Notes under the pieces: model-generated | What the model was told of the DNA's origin: nothing | Database searches by the model: none | The model's input: only the letters and a program-made list of their open reading frames with translations | Made by a program: the position numbers and the translations under genes | Part shown: positions 43,783-50,728 of the stretch, piece after piece | Layout: every line of letters starts with the position of its first letter | How positions within the stretch are numbered: the stretch's first letter is position 1 | Source: a virus | IMG/VR virus record: IMGVR_UViG_3300028920_000081 | Location: 1-56,366 of that record | DNA length: 56,366 bases | Strand: one strand, 5' to 3'

Positions 43783-44938
43783 CTTTTTGTGTCATGTCAT
43801 TTTGGCACTTAGTTTTAATTCTATAAAATTGCCTACGAGAATACCCTGTTTCATCAGTAAATTTCTGTTGTGCTTCTTTTATAGTATTGCTCTCTTGAAG
43901 AAACTTCTTAAGCAAATATAATCTTTCATCTCTTTTAAACAAGTTCTTTGATAGTTCTTTCCAATTTTCTTTATCTGCTATATACAAATCATATAGTTTA
44001 ATCAGAGTCCTAAAGTTTAAGTCCTTTACACTTTCATCTATGCTTTCTTGTAAAAAATTGAAGATTTCTTGTCTTTTCTCTAAAGTTAAGTTCTTATAAG
44101 GTATCTTAACAAATTCTGCTAATATCTGAAGTATCTCTGAATAGCTAAAGTTAATCTCATAAACTAAACTTCTACTTAATAATGCCTTAACTAACTCATC
44201 ATTTTCATTTGGTTTCTTGTTTAGTAGGAAAAACATTTTTCCAGTAAATTCAAATTGATGTGGGGCTTTCAATCTCTTATCTGTTGTAAGGTATGAAATA
44301 ATCCTTTTGTTGTTTTTACCAATACCCCATAATCCCCCTTTTAGAAGATTAATGAACTTACTTCCTAAACTAAAAATTCCCTCAACATCATCTAAAACAA
44401 TAGTTTTATCTTTATGTTCATATAAGAAATTGATAAATTCTACACAAGTAGTATAATTACTTAGATAAACATAATCTACTTTTTCTTCCTTTAATGTGCT
44501 TAATACCTGAGTTGTTTTCCCATATCCACCACTACTCACAACAAATAAACTATTAAGATAACCTTTACTTTTAGCTACTGCTTTTACATAATTCTTTAGA
44601 TTTCCAAAGTATTTTTCTAAATCTGCATTTTTGTTTTTAGAAATTTCCTTGATTTCATTATCTAATTTCTGTTGTGCTTCTGCTTGTTCTAAAACAAATT
44701 GTTCTTTTTCTGCTTTGCTTACTTCTTCTTTCTCTTGCTTAATTCCTTTCTCTTTTTTCTTTGGTTCTATTGTATTTTCAATCCCTTTAGAAGTGCTTAA
44801 TGTTAAAACCACTTCTTTTATAGCATTAAAGTTTTCTTCATCTGTTAGTGATTTATCTATTAAACTTTCTGTATCTATCAAATCTGTTTCAACATTATAC
44901 TCTTTACATAGCTTCTCAATTTTTTCTTTAATCTTCAT
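43760..44938 (-). CDS. AAA+ ATPase with a C-terminal HTH (replication or partition-type)
   Basis: This encodes 392 residues. A charged N-terminal helical region is followed by an AAA+ core: Walker A SGGYGKTT (136-143) and Walker B IVLDDVEG (180-187). A sensor-like FFLLNKKPNEND and a C-terminal helix-turn-helix-like end (QQKFTDETGYSRRQFYRIK) follow. It is the only recognisable replication-type NTPase in the window. Confidence 0.75.
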   Translation of the reverse strand: MKIKEKIEKLCKEYNVETDLIDTESLIDKSLTDEENFNAIKEVVLTLSTSKGIENTIEPKKKEKGIKQEKEEVSKAEKEQFVLEQAEAQQKLDNEIKEISKNKNADLEKYFGNLKNYVKAVAKSKGYLNSLFVVSSGGYGKTTQVLSTLKEEKVDYVYLSNYTTCVEFINFLYEHKDKTIVLDDVEGIFSLGSKFINLLKGGLWGIGKNNKRIISYLTTDKRLKAPHQFEFTGKMFFLLNKKPNENDELVKALLSRSLVYEINFSYSEILQILAEFVKIPYKNLTLEKRQEIFNFLQESIDESVKDLNFRTLIKLYDLYIADKENWKELSKNLFKRDERLYLLKKFLQESNTIKEAQQKFTDETGYSRRQFYRIKTKCQNDMTQKDEENENR

Positions 44939-45113
44939 CTTCTTCGTACTCCTCTTTAGTTAATGCTCTAACACAAAAATCAAAATCTTCCGAGTAAGAA
45001 TTTAAAAATGTATTTATCATCTCTTTTTCCACTCTATTGTGAGTTTCAAATTCCTCTCCAGTTTCTTTGTCTATTAAAACAACAACCCAATATCTTAAGT
45101 GTTCTTTACTCAT
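44928..45113 (-). CDS. Hypothetical small acidic protein
   Basis: This encodes 61 residues, acidic tail EEYEEDED. WVVVLIDKETGEEFETHNRV suggests a beta hairpin. It overlaps the AAA+ start, so it is coupled to it. Confidence 0.45.
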   Translation of the reverse strand: MSKEHLRYWVVVLIDKETGEEFETHNRVEKEMINTFLNSYSEDFDFCVRALTKEEYEEDED

Positions 45114-45204
45114 TTTCTATTAACTCCCTTGATTTTCTTTCAAAATCTCTTTCTCTTGCTTCTTCCAATAAATAATCCTCTTGTTCTGCATTTAGTTCTA
45201 TCAT
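45106..45204 (-). CDS. 32-residue acidic peptide
   Basis: MIELNAEQEDYLLEEARERD and a short charged end. GGGGGT lies before the start and the stop overlaps the next ATG. Small but well coupled. Confidence 0.4.
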   Translation of the reverse strand: MIELNAEQEDYLLEEARERDFERKSRELIENE

Positions 45205-45971
45205 TTTTTACCCCCATTAAGACACATAGAGAAAGGATTTGACTCCTCTCTCTTATGTGTTTGGCTACTTACAACTCCATTTCTAATTTGGCTTACAAAA
45301 CTTTTCAGTAGTTGTTTCTTTTCCTCAATTACTGAGTCTTGTGTTACAAGATTTTTGTAACTATTAAGAAATTCTTTGGCTTGTTCTACATATTCTAATT
45401 TGTTTAGTTCTTTACCCTCGTGTTCTATTATCTCTTTTAATCTGCTTACTTCCTCGTTATTACTATAAGAGTTAAATGGTATTTCAACATAAATCAAGTC
45501 CTCTTTATTGTTTAACATAATAACTAAATGCTCTTTTCCTCTAATCACTAATTTACATATAGCATAGTAATCTGTTAAACTTTCTTTGAAAGAATAGAAA
45601 GTTTTAAAGTCAGATTTCTTATATCCTTTGGCTATGCTTGGTAACAGAATCTTTGAATTTTTAACATAAGGAAAGATATTACTAATGGTATCTTTTCCTA
45701 ATTTCTTAATTCCTAATACTTCTAATCTTCCATTTTCAAGCAATTCCTTTAGTTTATTTTCTTGTTCTTTTGAAAGTATTGTGTCCTTATCTAATCCCTT
45801 AAGAATATCATTTCCTAAAAGTTCTTTATCGCAATTCTTACAATATTTCTTATATCCTACCCTTGCTTTACAACACTCGCTAAATTGATGAAGTGATGAA
45901 TAACCACTTTGATTATTGTAAAGATTTAATGTCATTACAGGTATTTTTATTAGTCCTATTTGTATCTGCAT
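45201..45971 (-). CDS. ku: Ku-like DNA end-binding protein
   Basis: This encodes 256 residues, near the length of bacterial and archaeal Ku. It has IGLIKIPVMTLNLY (5-18), LHQFSECCKARVGYKKYCKN (27-46), GNDILKGLD (53-61) and AICKLVIRGKEHLVIM (137-152) in the order of Ku: FGLVNVPV, FHQLH...RIRYKRVC, DIVKGYE and AIGKVVLRGREHLV. Ku threads onto broken DNA ends for end joining or protection. GAGGAG precedes its start. An RNA-ligase-type gene is at 52153. The C-terminal 60 residues are helical and not Ku-like. Confidence 0.85.
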   Translation of the reverse strand: MQIQIGLIKIPVMTLNLYNNQSGYSSLHQFSECCKARVGYKKYCKNCDKELLGNDILKGLDKDTILSKEQENKLKELLENGRLEVLGIKKLGKDTISNIFPYVKNSKILLPSIAKGYKKSDFKTFYSFKESLTDYYAICKLVIRGKEHLVIMLNNKEDLIYVEIPFNSYSNNEEVSRLKEIIEHEGKELNKLEYVEQAKEFLNSYKNLVTQDSVIEEKKQLLKSFVSQIRNGVVSSQTHKREESNPFSMCLNGGKK

Positions 45972-45972
45972 T

Positions 45973-46131
45973 TTATAACTCCTCTATAATTTTTTGTTTA
46001 AATTCTTCTATCCTATGTCCTCTTTCGCATAGTTCTATTAACTTATCCTTACAACTTACTTCGTCAGGATAGGTATCCATTAACCACTCTGAATATAAGT
46101 CCATAATTCTATCAGTAAAACTTAAACTCAT
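45973..46131 (-). CDS. Hypothetical small protein
   Basis: This encodes 52 residues from ATG 46131 (MSLSFTDRIMDLY), with GGAG nearby; a longer frame to 46161 exists. Helical, with a Cys pair CKDKLIELC. Its ATG overlaps the stop of the zinc-finger gene. Confidence 0.5.
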   Translation of the reverse strand: MSLSFTDRIMDLYSEWLMDTYPDEVSCKDKLIELCERGHRIEEFKQKIIEEL

Positions 46132-46244
46132 TTTTGTAACTCCTTTAAACACTCGTAGCAAATCCTTAATTCTACCATAGTTTCTGAATCGTCATAAGGG
46201 TATGTTTTATTTACTTCTTTGTTACAGAATTGACATTTTTCCAT
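46128..46244 (-). CDS. 38-residue zinc-finger protein
   Basis: CQFC near residue 4 and CYEC near 30 with basic spacing form one zinc site. It ends in ATGA with the next gene, so it is coupled. It is too short for the standard ORF threshold but is supported by the cysteine pattern. Confidence 0.55.
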   Translation of the reverse strand: MEKCQFCNKEVNKTYPYDDSETMVELRICYECLKELQK

Positions 46245-46444
46245 TTTTCTCTATTTACCTCAAGTTGTTTAATTTTTTCCTTAAGTGCCTTAAATTGTTC
46301 TTCAGTTAAGATAGTTATATGACTAAGGTTATGAAATCCCTCATCAAGATAGTCATTTAAATCATCTTCGTCCTTAAATTCTTCCTCAAATATATCAACC
46401 CTTTCGTCTAAGGCATTTGTTTCAATAAAATATCTGTTTATCAT
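46211..46444 (-). CDS. Hypothetical acidic protein
   Basis: This encodes 77 residues, very acidic (EEEFKDEDDLNDYLDEG) with a helical end. No family recognised. Confidence 0.45.
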   Translation of the reverse strand: MINRYFIETNALDERVDIFEEEFKDEDDLNDYLDEGFHNLSHITILTEEQFKALKEKIKQLEVNREKWKNVNSVTKK

Positions 46445-46587
46445 CTTGAATTTTGTATGATTAACCTATCTAAATTAACCTCAAGGTAATCATTTAGTTT
46501 ATTTGGATTTTTTTCTAATGCTTTGAAAGTTTCAGTATCTAAAAACTTCTTAAGCAAGTTTATTTTTTCTTCTTTTGTTAAGTTCAT
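46441..46587 (-). CDS. 48-residue helical protein
   Basis: MNLTKEEKINLLKKFLDTET and a LNDYLEVNLDRLI segment. The stop overlaps the next ATG, and the start overlaps the gene upstream, so both ends are coupled. Function unknown. Confidence 0.45.
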   Translation of the reverse strand: MNLTKEEKINLLKKFLDTETFKALEKNPNKLNDYLEVNLDRLIIQNSR

Positions 46588-46844
46588 TTTCTACTCCCTA
46601 ATTTTTCAAGCAGTTTTTTATTTTCTACTTCTTCAAGAGTCAGTATAACTCCCCCTAATTGTTCTAAACAATTTAGATTAAATATCGTAGCAGGTAAGTT
46701 GTATTTTTCCAAAACTTCTTTAATTTTATCCTTTAAAGCATACGAAATATAACCATTTCTATCCTTGTGCAGTTTTTCCCATAGTGGATTATTTACCTTA
46801 AATGGTTCTATACTCCACTCGGTTAATAAATAATAAGTTTTCAT
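46584..46844 (-). CDS. Hypothetical protein
   Basis: This encodes 86 residues: YYLLTEWSIEPFKVNNPLWE, GYISYALKDK and a LGGVILTLEEVENK segment. Mixed alpha/beta. Not recognised. Confidence 0.45.
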   Translation of the reverse strand: MKTYYLLTEWSIEPFKVNNPLWEKLHKDRNGYISYALKDKIKEVLEKYNLPATIFNLNCLEQLGGVILTLEEVENKKLLEKLGSRK

Positions 46845-47062
46845 AGTTCCCTCACTCCTAAAAACTCAAAAATAGATTTTTTAGGTTTAATTTTATTAAA
46901 GTCCTTTCCAAATTTTCTTATTTTCTCTTGCTCTATTAAGTTTAAGACATCTTCATAAGTGTTTATAATATCCTCACATCTCTTTTTTAATATCGGTTCT
47001 TCTTCTGCCTTGTCCTTAAAATATTCTATTTTTCTTTGAATTTTTATTATTAATTCTTTCAT
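46841..47062 (-). CDS. Hypothetical helical protein
   Basis: This encodes 73 residues, a Lys/Glu-rich helical body with a conserved-looking end (KKSIFEFLGVREL). Coupled to neighbours by ATGA. Confidence 0.45.
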   Translation of the reverse strand: MKELIIKIQRKIEYFKDKAEEEPILKKRCEDIINTYEDVLNLIEQEKIRKFGKDFNKIKPKKSIFEFLGVREL

Positions 47063-47193
47063 TTTTGGTCTTGCTCCTTATCCCACTCTTTTAAAAGAAT
47101 ATCTTGTATTTTATTGAAAACCTCAACATTTGTTATTTCTTTTTTAAAGTGATAATTCTTACTTTTTAATTCTATAATATATTTTTCTTTCAT
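47059..47193 (-). CDS. 44-residue hypothetical protein
   Basis: MKEKYIIELKSKNYHFKKEI, then VFNKIQDILLKEWDKEQDQK. ATGA overlaps on both sides. Function unknown. Confidence 0.45.
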   Translation of the reverse strand: MKEKYIIELKSKNYHFKKEITNVEVFNKIQDILLKEWDKEQDQK

Positions 47194-47438
47194 TATAATA
47201 CCTCAAATGTAGTAAATCCATTTTTACTCACTGCTTTAAAGTGTGTGTCATCTATTTTAAAAAACTCATTTTCTAATCCTAAAATAAACTTAGGTGTGCA
47301 GAATCCATATCTTTTATCCTTGTTTATATAAAACTTCTGAACTTCCCACTCTCTAACTTTTAAAGGATTTTTCCATTTATATTTTACTTTCTTATGGTGT
47401 GTTTCTTTCTTAAATCTATTAAAACTTATTTCTTTCAT
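47193..47438 (-). CDS. Hypothetical basic protein
   Basis: This encodes 81 residues: basic, with VREWEVQKFYINKDKRYGFC and a KNGFTTFEVL end. Probably a small beta-rich fold. Not recognised. Confidence 0.45.
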   Translation of the reverse strand: MKEISFNRFKKETHHKKVKYKWKNPLKVREWEVQKFYINKDKRYGFCTPKFILGLENEFFKIDDTHFKAVSKNGFTTFEVL

Positions 47439-47485
47439 TTTATTTTTATTCCTCTGTGTCTAAATCTTCCCAAAAATTACCCATT

Positions 47486-47614
47486 TTAAAAACCCTCAAA
47501 TACTAATTTAATTAACTTTACAAATTCTTTAATTTCTTCTTTTTTAAACTCCTCGTGCCTATCTAAAATGTCTGTAACTGCTAAATAAACTTCTCTTAAT
47601 CTTCCTTTAATCAT
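47486..47614 (-). CDS. 42-residue helical protein
   Basis: MIKGRLREVYLAVTDILDRH, then EEIKEFVKLIKLVFEGF. Coupled to the next gene upstream by ATGA. The 47 bases between 47439 and 47485 hold only a 12-codon ORF (MGNFWEDLDTEE) and may be leader. Confidence 0.4.
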   Translation of the reverse strand: MIKGRLREVYLAVTDILDRHEEFKKEEIKEFVKLIKLVFEGF

Positions 47615-47763
47615 TTTAAACACTCCTTAATTCTTAATTCCATAGCTTGTTTTAAGCTCAAAACTACAATTTTTAATCTTAAAAAATCACTTTCCTTTAT
47701 ATGATTTCCAAAATATAAACTCTTTATAAGTTCAAAATCCTTATTTATTTGTTTTTCTTCCAT
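47611..47763 (-). CDS. 50-residue helical protein
   Basis: MEEKQINKDFELIKSLYFGN, a LRLKIVVLSLKQAMELRI segment. Its end carries AAGGAG for the next gene. ATGA coupling supports it. Confidence 0.45.
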   Translation of the reverse strand: MEEKQINKDFELIKSLYFGNHIKESDFLRLKIVVLSLKQAMELRIKECLK

Positions 47764-47764
47764 T

Positions 47765-48130
47765 TTAATAACCCCTTATAATAAACCCTTCGTCTAAGTC
47801 ATCACCCAATTTAATTAAAGTTGTTTTGTTTCTTATTTCTTCCTCTATTATCTTTGAAATATCCCCTTCTCCATTTTCTTTTAAATCTTGTATTTTTTCG
47901 TTTATCTCGTCTGTTGTATAATAATTATTTAAGTATTCTTCAATGTTTCCATATTCGCAAAACTCACAACATAAAGCTATAATGTCCAGTTCTAATTCCT
48001 CTCCTGTATCTTCCTCGTAATCTTCCAAATAATCAAATAATACTCTTTTACCCTCATAACTAAAATTGTTATCTCTATTCATCTGTTTAAATCTATCGCA
48101 AAATTGACTAAAATTTACTTCTTCTTTCAT
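47765..48130 (-). CDS. Conserved phage-type hypothetical (YLEDYEEDTGEE family)
   Basis: This encodes 121 residues. The stretch RVLFDYLEDYEEDTGEELEL, then DIIALCCEFCEYGNIEEYL is a pattern I recall from many bacterial phage hypothetical proteins (function not known). It is strongly acidic and could mimic DNA. Here it occurs in an archaeal virus. Confidence 0.65.
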   Translation of the reverse strand: MKEEVNFSQFCDRFKQMNRDNNFSYEGKRVLFDYLEDYEEDTGEELELDIIALCCEFCEYGNIEEYLNNYYTTDEINEKIQDLKENGEGDISKIIEEEIRNKTTLIKLGDDLDEGFIIRGY

Positions 48131-48258
48131 TTTGAAACCTCAATATTTATTTTATAATCCCTATCATCTGTTAATTCTTCCATAATTAACTTTATGACTT
48201 CTTCTTTTGAGAGTTGTTTTAAGTCGTAGCACTTATTTATATATACTAAATCTATCAT
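48127..48258 (-). CDS. 43-residue hypothetical protein
   Basis: MIDLVYINKCYDLKQLSKEE, then a KLIMEELTDD helix. Coupled to both neighbours by overlapping stops and starts. Confidence 0.45.
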   Translation of the reverse strand: MIDLVYINKCYDLKQLSKEEVIKLIMEELTDDRDYKINIEVSK

Positions 48259-48548
48259 TTTAACCACCTCTTAAATTTATTATAACTTCCTTGTTTGTTT
48301 TCTGTAAATCCAACAATATACCCTAACATTTCCCACTTATTAATAAAAAACTTCTGTTCAGAAATACAACTTTTTAAATCAACTAAGCTAATACTAATAG
48401 CTCCCCTTATATCTTGCTTTCCAAACTCTACTCTTTTAATTAATTTTGGATTAAATAACTCGGCAAATTCTTTTAATTTACTTAGGTAATAGTTCTTATA
48501 ATCCCCAGTAATTCTTATATTTAAAATTGCAGTTTCCATTTTAAGCAA
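48255..48548 (-). CDS. Hypothetical alpha/beta protein
   Basis: This encodes 97 residues (or 94 from Met4). METAILNIRITGDYKNYYL, then a KFFINKWEMLGYIVG segment. It may be a small ferredoxin-like or RRM-like fold, unproven. Confidence 0.45.
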   Translation of the reverse strand: MLKMETAILNIRITGDYKNYYLSKLKEFAELFNPKLIKRVEFGKQDIRGAISISLVDLKSCISEQKFFINKWEMLGYIVGFTENKQGSYNKFKRWLK

Positions 48549-48684
48549 AAACCTTTATGCTAAAATTGGGCATAATCCCAACTTCTGCACTATTAAAGTT
48601 CTTATTGTATTTAATTCTTGAAAGTTCTATAAACTTTCTTAAGTCAGCTAAGCCAACCCTTTTGTTTTGTCTTTTGTAAGCCAT
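48541..48684 (-). CDS. 47-residue basic protein
   Basis: MAYKRQNKRVGLADLRKFIE, then FNSAEVGIMPNFSIKVFA. Overlaps the next gene start. Basic start may bind nucleic acid. Not recognised. Confidence 0.4.
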   Translation of the reverse strand: MAYKRQNKRVGLADLRKFIELSRIKYNKNFNSAEVGIMPNFSIKVFA

Positions 48685-48700
48685 TTTATTTCTTATTTTT

Positions 48701-49570
48701 TTATAAGGTTTCTTTCCTTGTTTTATTTAGTTTAATAGAGGTAACCCCTATTTTATTATGATTTTTTGCTTTCTTACTTCCCTTATATTGATTATTAAAA
48801 AATCTATCCTTAAATTGTCTTATATGCTTAATTTTAACACTATTAGAACTTACTTTAAGATTATTATAATTATTATAACTCTTATCAATATTCGTATTAT
48901 GAATAGAGGTTTTATTTTTACCATTTCTTTTAGAAAAATAAAGTGCCTTATCTGTCCTTAATATACTTAAATTTAAGTCATTTGAGTATTTAGCTATACC
49001 TAAACTTAAGGTGTTACTTGTATTTTTATATACTGCTTTCCTTATTCTCTCACTAATTTTATAAGCTGTTTTAAGTTCTGTGTTTGGTAGTATAATAATA
49101 AATTCTTCCCCACCATACCTATAAACCTTATCTATGCCTTGTCTTAAACTGCCTTGTATTTGCTCAGAAACTTGTTTTAAGAGCATATCGCCTTGTAAGT
49201 GTCCATAAGTATCATTAACTTTCTTAAAGTCGTCTATATCTGCTAATATAAAGCATAGTGAGTAATTAAGAGTAATTGCTTTATTTACTTCTTGTATTAC
49301 TTCATAATTAAATGTATTTCTGTTCTTTATGCCTGTTAATTTATCATAATACATAATAGTTTTTAATATCTCTTGTTCTTCTATTGATAGTTTATTAAGA
49401 ATTTGATTTATTAAACTTCTATTTTCTATTTTATTTAACCTTTGTTTCTTATGGAGATTTACCTTTTTAAGTCCTAATTCTTGTAAATTTAAGCTATTTG
49501 CTTTATTAGTTTCCACTGGAAATATAGGTGTTTTGTCCATAGGGCATAGTTTTTGTTGTTCTGCTCTCAT
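48701..49570 (-). CDS. GGDEF-domain protein (diguanylate cyclase-type)
   Basis: This encodes 289 residues. The GGDEF core runs about 74-220: DKLTGIKNR (76-84), ADIDDFKKVND (110-120), YGGEEF (152-157) and DKALYFSKRNGKN (207-219). The metal and active-site residues (D111, E155, E156) are in place, so an active cyclase is likely. The inhibitory RxxD site before GGEEF is not exact (RQGID). The N-terminal 70 residues are helical with no sensor domain; the last 70 are Lys/Asn-rich. GGDEF enzymes make c-di-GMP in bacteria and are rare in archaea. Confidence 0.88.
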   Translation of the reverse strand: MRAEQQKLCPMDKTPIFPVETNKANSLNLQELGLKKVNLHKKQRLNKIENRSLINQILNKLSIEEQEILKTIMYYDKLTGIKNRNTFNYEVIQEVNKAITLNYSLCFILADIDDFKKVNDTYGHLQGDMLLKQVSEQIQGSLRQGIDKVYRYGGEEFIIILPNTELKTAYKISERIRKAVYKNTSNTLSLGIAKYSNDLNLSILRTDKALYFSKRNGKNKTSIHNTNIDKSYNNYNNLKVSSNSVKIKHIRQFKDRFFNNQYKGSKKAKNHNKIGVTSIKLNKTRKETL

Positions 49571-49782
49571 TTTAAGCTAAACCTCACTATAAAGGGTATT
49601 AACCAATTAGTGCAAGGAGTAAGCAGACAGGCAATAACTCCTATACTTCCAAATCCTACCCTCACTTTATTTAATTTAGGTGTATATGTTTCAAAGCTAT
49701 ACCTTGTTTTTACTGGTTTGATAAATCTTATAATATTCATTACTTTCTTTTGTATAATGTTCTGTCTATGATAGTAAATCAT
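49567..49782 (-). CDS. Small membrane protein
   Basis: This encodes 71 residues from ATG 49782, which overlaps the stop of the gene upstream; a frame to 49827 is possible. A basic start (MIYYHRQNIIQKKV) leads to a C-terminal segment FGSIGVIACLLTPCTNWLIP. Coupled by ATGA to the GGDEF gene, so the two are co-translated and may interact. Confidence 0.5.
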   Translation of the reverse strand: MIYYHRQNIIQKKVMNIIRFIKPVKTRYSFETYTPKLNKVRVGFGSIGVIACLLTPCTNWLIPFIVRFSLK

Positions 49783-49895
49783 TTTAAACTCCATACTAAA
49801 GCCAAGCCAAGCAATAAGAAGGGGCATACTACTTTAAGTGTATCAAGTAATACCCCCCTGCTTATGTGAGATTTAATTTTAAGTATTAACTGCAT
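49779..49895 (-). CDS. 38-residue membrane protein
   Basis: A short charged start (MQLILKIKSHISRG) and a hydrophobic segment (VVCPFLLLGLALVW). ATGA overlap with the next gene. Found only when short ORFs are read. Confidence 0.5.
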   Translation of the reverse strand: MQLILKIKSHISRGVLLDTLKVVCPFLLLGLALVWSLK

Positions 49896-50173
49896 TTTAA
49901 CCCCTTTGTGTCTTTATTTTCAATTATGACCCAATCGTGTTGTTTTGCTTGTTCTCTTTGTCTTTCTATCGTTTTTATAAAATCCTCTCTTGTTGCCTTT
50001 CTTACTATTGGTTTTTTATATGCTTGTAACTCTTTTATTTCTTGTCTTAAACTTTCTATTCTTCTTTTTATGCTTTCTTTAGTTCTTTTGTATTCTTCTT
50101 TATTATATTGGTTACTATTTTTTATACTCTCTTTATAATCCTTATAGTTCCATAGTGTAAATGTGTATTTCAT
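49886..50173 (-). CDS. Coiled-coil protein
   Basis: This encodes 95 residues. A helix from about 20 to 80 (ESIKRRIESLRQEIKELQAY and more) is very charged. The start overlaps the upstream gene. Function unknown. Confidence 0.5.
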   Translation of the reverse strand: MKYTFTLWNYKDYKESIKNSNQYNKEEYKRTKESIKRRIESLRQEIKELQAYKKPIVRKATREDFIKTIERQREQAKQHDWVIIENKDTKGLKCS

Positions 50174-50355
50174 TTCTTTATCCTATGACTACAAATAAAA
50201 AGTTCTTTCTTTGTGTCGTGTTCTATCTGTCTTGTTATACACTTACAAATACTACAATACAAATCTTTATAAATAACCTTATCCTTATCAGAATTGTTAT
50301 AAAGATTTGTATCCTCTTGTCTTTCTATCTGTGTTCTTTGTTTGTTTATTTCCAT
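50170..50355 (-). CDS. Zinc-ribbon-like protein, first gene of the (-) array
   Basis: This encodes 61 residues. CSICKCITRQ...FICSHR gives three cysteines and a histidine for zinc. It is the first gene of the (-) operon and its promoter is at 50376-50386; the mRNA is predicted to be leaderless. Being first, it may be a regulator. Confidence 0.6.
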   Translation of the reverse strand: MEINKQRTQIERQEDTNLYNNSDKDKVIYKDLYCSICKCITRQIEHDTKKELFICSHRIKK

Positions 50356-50375
50356 AATATAATAATATGAATATT

Positions 50376-50386
50376 CTTTATAAATC
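50376..50386 (-). promoter_or_regulatory. TATA box for the (-) array
   Basis: On the (-) strand GATTTATAAAG lies 26 nt before the ATG at 50355, which predicts a leaderless start. Confidence 0.7.
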
Positions 50387-50390
50387 TTTT

Positions 50391-50406
50391 GTATAATCTA
50401 TTATAC
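50391..50406. promoter_or_regulatory. Palindromic operator GTATAAT-CT-ATTATAC
   Basis: A perfect 7-bp dyad with a 2-nt spacer lies between the two divergent TATA boxes. Similar half-sites occur at 51983 and inside the 39-bp repeat. It could bind a virus-encoded winged-helix protein. Confidence 0.55.
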
Positions 50407-50425
50407 ATACTCTATTACAATAATA

Positions 50426-50433
50426 TTTATAAA
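50426..50433 (+). promoter_or_regulatory. TATA box, no ORF directly downstream
   Basis: TTTATAAA would start transcription near 50455. The next ATG gene begins only at 50588 and has its own TATA, so this may give a small RNA or a long leader. Confidence 0.4.
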
Positions 50434-50558
50434 GGGAGTTATTCGGTTATAATTTCACGAAGAATAATCTGAAAATTGCTAATAGTCAACTTTATAATTT
50501 ATTTAGACCAAAATCAAAAGTGAAGATTGTAAGACACATTGTATAATGAAACAAAAAG

Positions 50559-50567
50559 TATTTAAAG
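50559..50567 (+). promoter_or_regulatory. TATA box for 50588
   Basis: TATTTAAAG lies about 25 nt before the ATG at 50588 and fits a leaderless start; a half-site GTATAAT lies just upstream (50541). Confidence 0.6.
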
Positions 50568-50587
50568 TTTAGGCGTCTTGTTTTTCT

Positions 50588-50728
50588 ATGAAAGAAATAA
50601 AACAATGTCCTGTTTGTCAATCAAGAAAGATTTCTCAAAAAGGATCTGAGATGAGATGTAATAATTGTGGTTACACTCACTCCGATAAAGAGGAGGCGTA
50701 TGTCAAAACTTTAAATGAAACTAAATAA
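50588..50728 (+). CDS. 46-residue zinc-ribbon protein
   Basis: KEIKQCPVCQSRKISQKG, then MRCNNCGYTHSDKEE. Two CxxC knuckles (C7, C10, C24, C27) form a zinc ribbon like those of archaeal TFB or RNA polymerase-associated proteins. It is the first (+) early gene and overlaps the HNH gene by 14 bases. A role in early transcription is possible. Confidence 0.7.
   Translation: MKEIKQCPVCQSRKISQKGSEMRCNNCGYTHSDKEEAYVKTLNETK

Larger units (their letters stand above)
50356..50587. promoter_or_regulatory. Divergent promoter region (candidate origin)
   Basis: This 232-base A/T-rich gap separates the (-) array from the (+) early genes. It holds a (-) TATA box, a palindrome at 50391-50406, a (+) TATA box at 50426-50433, and another (+) TATA box before 50588. 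An A/T-rich gap between divergent early operons is a usual place for a replication origin; that is inference. Confidence 0.6.

Noticed and set aside
36544-50355. CRISPR array or mobile element in the early region
   Set aside because: No regular repeats with spacers, no transposase or terminal inverted repeats were seen.
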